The notes under the pieces are model-generated. The model made no database searches, had not been told where the DNA came from, and saw nothing but the letters and a program-made list of their open reading frames with translations. Of a stretch of DNA of 7,445 nt, positions 5,230 through 7,445 are shown piece by piece; within the stretch, counting starts at the first letter, position 1; each line of letters opens with the position of its first letter. The DNA is taken from contig CAMWWR010000085.1 in assembly GCA_947178045.1 (NCBI GenBank), forward strand, positions 1 to 7,445, read 5' to 3'. The position numbers and the translations under genes were made by a program. Origin of the DNA: an uncultured Clostridia bacterium (lineage in GTDB: Bacteria > Bacillota > Clostridia > Lachnospirales > Lachnospiraceae).

Positions 5230-6957
5230 GTGAGTTTAACTACGATAGATGCGGCGCTGCTTCGGAAAATGTTCCTGGCAGGAGCGCAGAGCATCGAGGC
5301 AAAAAAGGAATATATTAACGAATTGAATGTATTTCCGGTGCCGGACGGCGATACCGGCACAAATATGACGCTGACGATCATGTCCGCGGCGAAGGAAGTG
5401 AGCGCCATCGAGACGCTCGATATGAAATCGCTGGCCAAGGCAATCTCGTCCGGCTCGCTGCGCGGAGCACGGGGAAATTCCGGCGTTATCCTTTCGCAGC
5501 TGTTCCGGGGATTTACGAAGGAAGTGCGGGATTACGACAAAATTGACGTGATCGTTATGGCGGGCGCGTTTCATAAAGCGGTGGAGACGGCGTACAAGGC
5601 GGTCATGAAGCCGAAGGAGGGGACAATCCTGACGGTGGCCAGGGGCGGCGCGGAGCGCGCGGCGGAGCTGGCGGCCGAGACGGACGATCTCGAGTATTTC
5701 GGGACCGAGGTCATCCGGCGCATGGAGGAGGTGCTTGCCCGCACGCCTGAGCTGCTTCCGGTGCTGAAGGAGGCCGGCGTTGTGGATTCCGGCGGACAGG
5801 GGCTTCTGGAGGTCATGAAGGGCGCCTTTGATGCGATGCTCGGCAAGGAGGTCGATTTCAAGCCGGTTGAAAAGCCTGCACAGCCTGCTGCGGCAAGCCC
5901 GGCGGAAGGTTTGGTCAGCACGGAGAATATCGCGACGGCGGATATTAAATTCGGCTACTGCACCGAATTCATCATTATGCTGGAAAAGGAATTCTCCATG
6001 GACACGGAGCAGGAGTTCAAAGCATTCCTCGAGTCCATCGGCGATTCGATCGTAGTGGTATCGGATGATGATGTCGTGAAGGTTCACGTACATACCAATG
6101 ATCCGGGACTTGCCATCCAGAGAGCATTGACGTACGGTTCGCTCACGAAAATGAAGATAGACAATATGCGCGAGGAGCACAACGAGAAGGTCATTATGGA
6201 GGCCGAAAAGCAGGCGGCGCTGCAGGCGCAGGAGGCGAAGCCGGCACAGGAATCCGAACCGGTGCAGGAGTCAGCGCCGGAGCCGGAGGGCCCGAGAAAG
6301 CCGGCCGGTTTTGTTGCGGTTTCCATCGGCAGCGGCATCAACGAGATTTTCAAGGGGCTGGGAGTGGACTGCCTGATCGAGGGCGGGCAGACGATGAACC
6401 CGAGTACGGAGGATATGCTGAATGCCATCGGCCGGGTGAACGCGGATACCGTTTTTATCCTGCCGAACAACAGCAATATCATTCTGGCGGCAAATCAGGC
6501 GAAGGCGCTGACGGAGGATAAGCAGATTATTGTGATCCCTTCGAAGACCGTTCCGCAGGGAATCGCGGCGATGATCAACTATGTGTATGACAAGTCGGCC
6601 GAGGAGAACGAGAAATTTATGACCGAGGGCATGCAGACGGTGCGTTCGGGCCAGGTGACCTACGCGGTCCGCGATACGAGCATCGACGGCAAGGAGATAC
6701 GCCAGGGGGATATTATGGGCCTGGACGACAAGACGATCCTCGCCGTCGGCAGTGATATCGCCGATACGACGCTCGCGCTTGTACGGGAGATGACGGACAG
6801 CAGCTCGGAGCTCATCAGTCTGTACTATGGCGAGGAGATAACCGGGGAGCAGGCGGAGGATCTTGCATCCCGCATCATGGAGGAATATCCGGAAGTCGAC
6901 GTGGAGGTGCACGAGGGCGGACAGCCGATCTATTATTATGTGCTCTCCGTAGAATAG
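5230..6957 (+). CDS. fakA: Fatty acid kinase, ATP-binding subunit FakA (YloV/DhaL family)
   Basis: This 575-residue protein has the FakA layout. An N-terminal DhaL/DAK2-type kinase domain (about 1-200) carries NVFPVPDGDTGTNM (33-46), whose aspartates D39 and D41 bind Mg-ATP, then SGSLRGARGNSGVILSQ and the VVDSGGQG loop. A middle domain (about 230-320) keeps the zinc-ligand set C244, H286 and H288 (in VKVHVHTNDPG). An Ala/Gln/Glu/Pro-rich linker (about 325-358) leads to the C-terminal domain (about 360-575) thought to contact FakB. FakA phosphorylates fatty acids carried by FakB (DegV family), giving acyl-phosphate for phospholipid synthesis through PlsX/PlsY. No FakB gene is in the window. 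The start is a GTG with AAGGAGG 9 nt upstream and 20 nt after yloU. It is slightly longer than B. subtilis YloV (about 553), mostly because of the linker. Confidence 0.95.
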   Translation: MSLTTIDAALLRKMFLAGAQSIEAKKEYINELNVFPVPDGDTGTNMTLTIMSAAKEVSAIETLDMKSLAKAISSGSLRGARGNSGVILSQLFRGFTKEVRDYDKIDVIVMAGAFHKAVETAYKAVMKPKEGTILTVARGGAERAAELAAETDDLEYFGTEVIRRMEEVLARTPELLPVLKEAGVVDSGGQGLLEVMKGAFDAMLGKEVDFKPVEKPAQPAAASPAEGLVSTENIATADIKFGYCTEFIIMLEKEFSMDTEQEFKAFLESIGDSIVVVSDDDVVKVHVHTNDPGLAIQRALTYGSLTKMKIDNMREEHNEKVIMEAEKQAALQAQEAKPAQESEPVQESAPEPEGPRKPAGFVAVSIGSGINEIFKGLGVDCLIEGGQTMNPSTEDMLNAIGRVNADTVFILPNNSNIILAANQAKALTEDKQIIVIPSKTVPQGIAAMINYVYDKSAEENEKFMTEGMQTVRSGQVTYAVRDTSIDGKEIRQGDIMGLDDKTILAVGSDIADTTLALVREMTDSSSELISLYYGEEITGEQAEDLASRIMEEYPEVDVEVHEGGQPIYYYVLSVE

Positions 6958-7005
6958 AGGGCGTGCGGCGGGCAATGCTGTCAAAGCTGAGCCGGGCGGA
7001 TTGCA

Positions 7006-7036
7006 GAAAGCTGTTGCGTGAAGGGCGACAGCTTTT
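7006..7036 (+). other. Stem-loop in the fakA-recG gap
   Basis: AAAGCTGT (7007-7014) pairs with ACAGCTTT (7028-7035). The stem can extend inward by three pairs (one G-U) to leave a 7-nt loop. Only four T residues follow, partly inside the stem, so at most it is a weak or partial terminator that could lower recG expression. The rest of the 162-nt gap holds three ATTTT-centred near-repeats (7062-7096, e.g. GCATTTTCTGCG and GCATTTTCCGCG) and no convincing promoter or gene. Confidence 0.4.
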
Positions 7037-7119
7037 CCGCTGTAGAGGAGACAAATTCGCGGCATTTTCTGCGGTATTTTGGACGCATTTTCCGCGTCGG
7101 GATTCGGGAGGACGACGGT

Positions 7120-7445
7120 TTGGAACTGACGGATTCGGTGAAGGAAATCAAGGGGATAGGAGAAAAGACCGCGCAGACGCTCACGAAGCTGGGGATATTT
7201 ACCGTGGGCGATCTCATCGCGCATTATCCGCGCAGCTATGAGGTGTACGAGCTGCCGGTCCCGATCCGGGAGCTGCGGGAGGGGCAGCTCGCTGCCGTCG
7301 AGGCGGGCGTTGCCGCACTTGCCGAGGTGAAGCGACTGAAGGGGCTGCAGATCGTCACCTGCAGCGTGCAGGACGCAACCGGGACTCTTAGGCTGACCTG
7401 GTTTAATCAGGTTTATTTGAAAAATGTGCTCAAGCGGGGTACGCA
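7120..7445 (+). CDS. recG: ATP-dependent DNA helicase RecG, N-terminal part (truncated by window end)
   Basis: The first 108 codons are present. The start is TTG with GGGAGG 8 nt upstream; the product begins (M)ELTDSVKEIKGIGEKTAQTL, matching the usual RecG start, followed by LGIFTVGDLIAHYPRSYE and the beginning of the wedge (OB-fold) domain with the DATGTLRLTWFNQ strand-turn. RecG is a superfamily 2 helicase that remodels stalled replication forks and Holliday junctions. The helicase motifs lie beyond the window. Its location after yloU-fakA follows the common Firmicutes order; in B. subtilis sdaAB and sdaAA come in between, and here they do not. No promoter is obvious in the 162-nt gap, so read-through from fakA is likely. 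The upstream in-frame codons carry no better start or homologous sequence. Confidence 0.94.
   Translation, partial: MELTDSVKEIKGIGEKTAQTLTKLGIFTVGDLIAHYPRSYEVYELPVPIRELREGQLAAVEAGVAALAEVKRLKGLQIVTCSVQDATGTLRLTWFNQVYLKNVLKRGT

Noticed and set aside
6963..7241. Plus-strand 92-codon frame between fakA and recG
   Set aside because: It overlaps the start of recG in another frame, is Arg-rich without motifs, and has no good Shine-Dalgarno site.

Overview
The window looks like the chromosome of a Gram-positive Clostridia member, most likely a Lachnospiraceae-type gut anaerobe. The evidence is the gene order rpmB - yloU - fakA(yloV) - recG, which is conserved in Firmicutes, the strong Shine-Dalgarno sites (AGGAGG type), the GTG and TTG starts, the TTGCAA/TGnTAAAAT promoters, and the fairly GC-rich coding sequence broken by AT-rich promoter islands. 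The genus cannot be fixed from the sequence alone. No tRNA, rRNA, CRISPR array, transposase or phage gene is visible.

Left part (1-3809): the 3' end of a ferredoxin-fused aldo/keto reductase, then a hairpin-containing gap, then a large membrane-bound c-di-GMP signalling protein. That protein has two periplasmic-type solute-binding domains, a transmembrane helix, a degenerate GGDEF domain and an intact EAL phosphodiesterase domain. It has its own extended -10 promoter and either a long 5' leader or an N-terminal extension, so its start is uncertain.

Middle part (3810-4850): this is the most unusual stretch. rpmB (ribosomal protein L28) has a near-consensus promoter and a leader whose last stem is followed by seven T residues just before the Shine-Dalgarno site, so premature termination could control it. 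rpmB ends at a textbook terminator. A 46-residue two-helix membrane protein is encoded on the minus strand, convergent with rpmB. The divergent region upstream of it holds two copies of a NotI-like GC-rich repeat and a promoter reading towards yloU. About 215 nt of strongly hairpin-forming leader then precede yloU.

Right part (4850-7445): yloU (Asp23/Gls24 family), fakA (fatty acid kinase ATP-binding subunit) and the first 108 codons of recG (branch-migration helicase). They are all on the plus strand with short or modest gaps and no clear internal promoter, so they probably form one operon coupling envelope/fatty-acid functions to a DNA repair gene, as in other Firmicutes.

No clearly new enzymatic system is visible. 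The points most worth a second look are the rpmB and yloU leaders, the conserved-looking small membrane protein, and the multi-domain EAL sensor.
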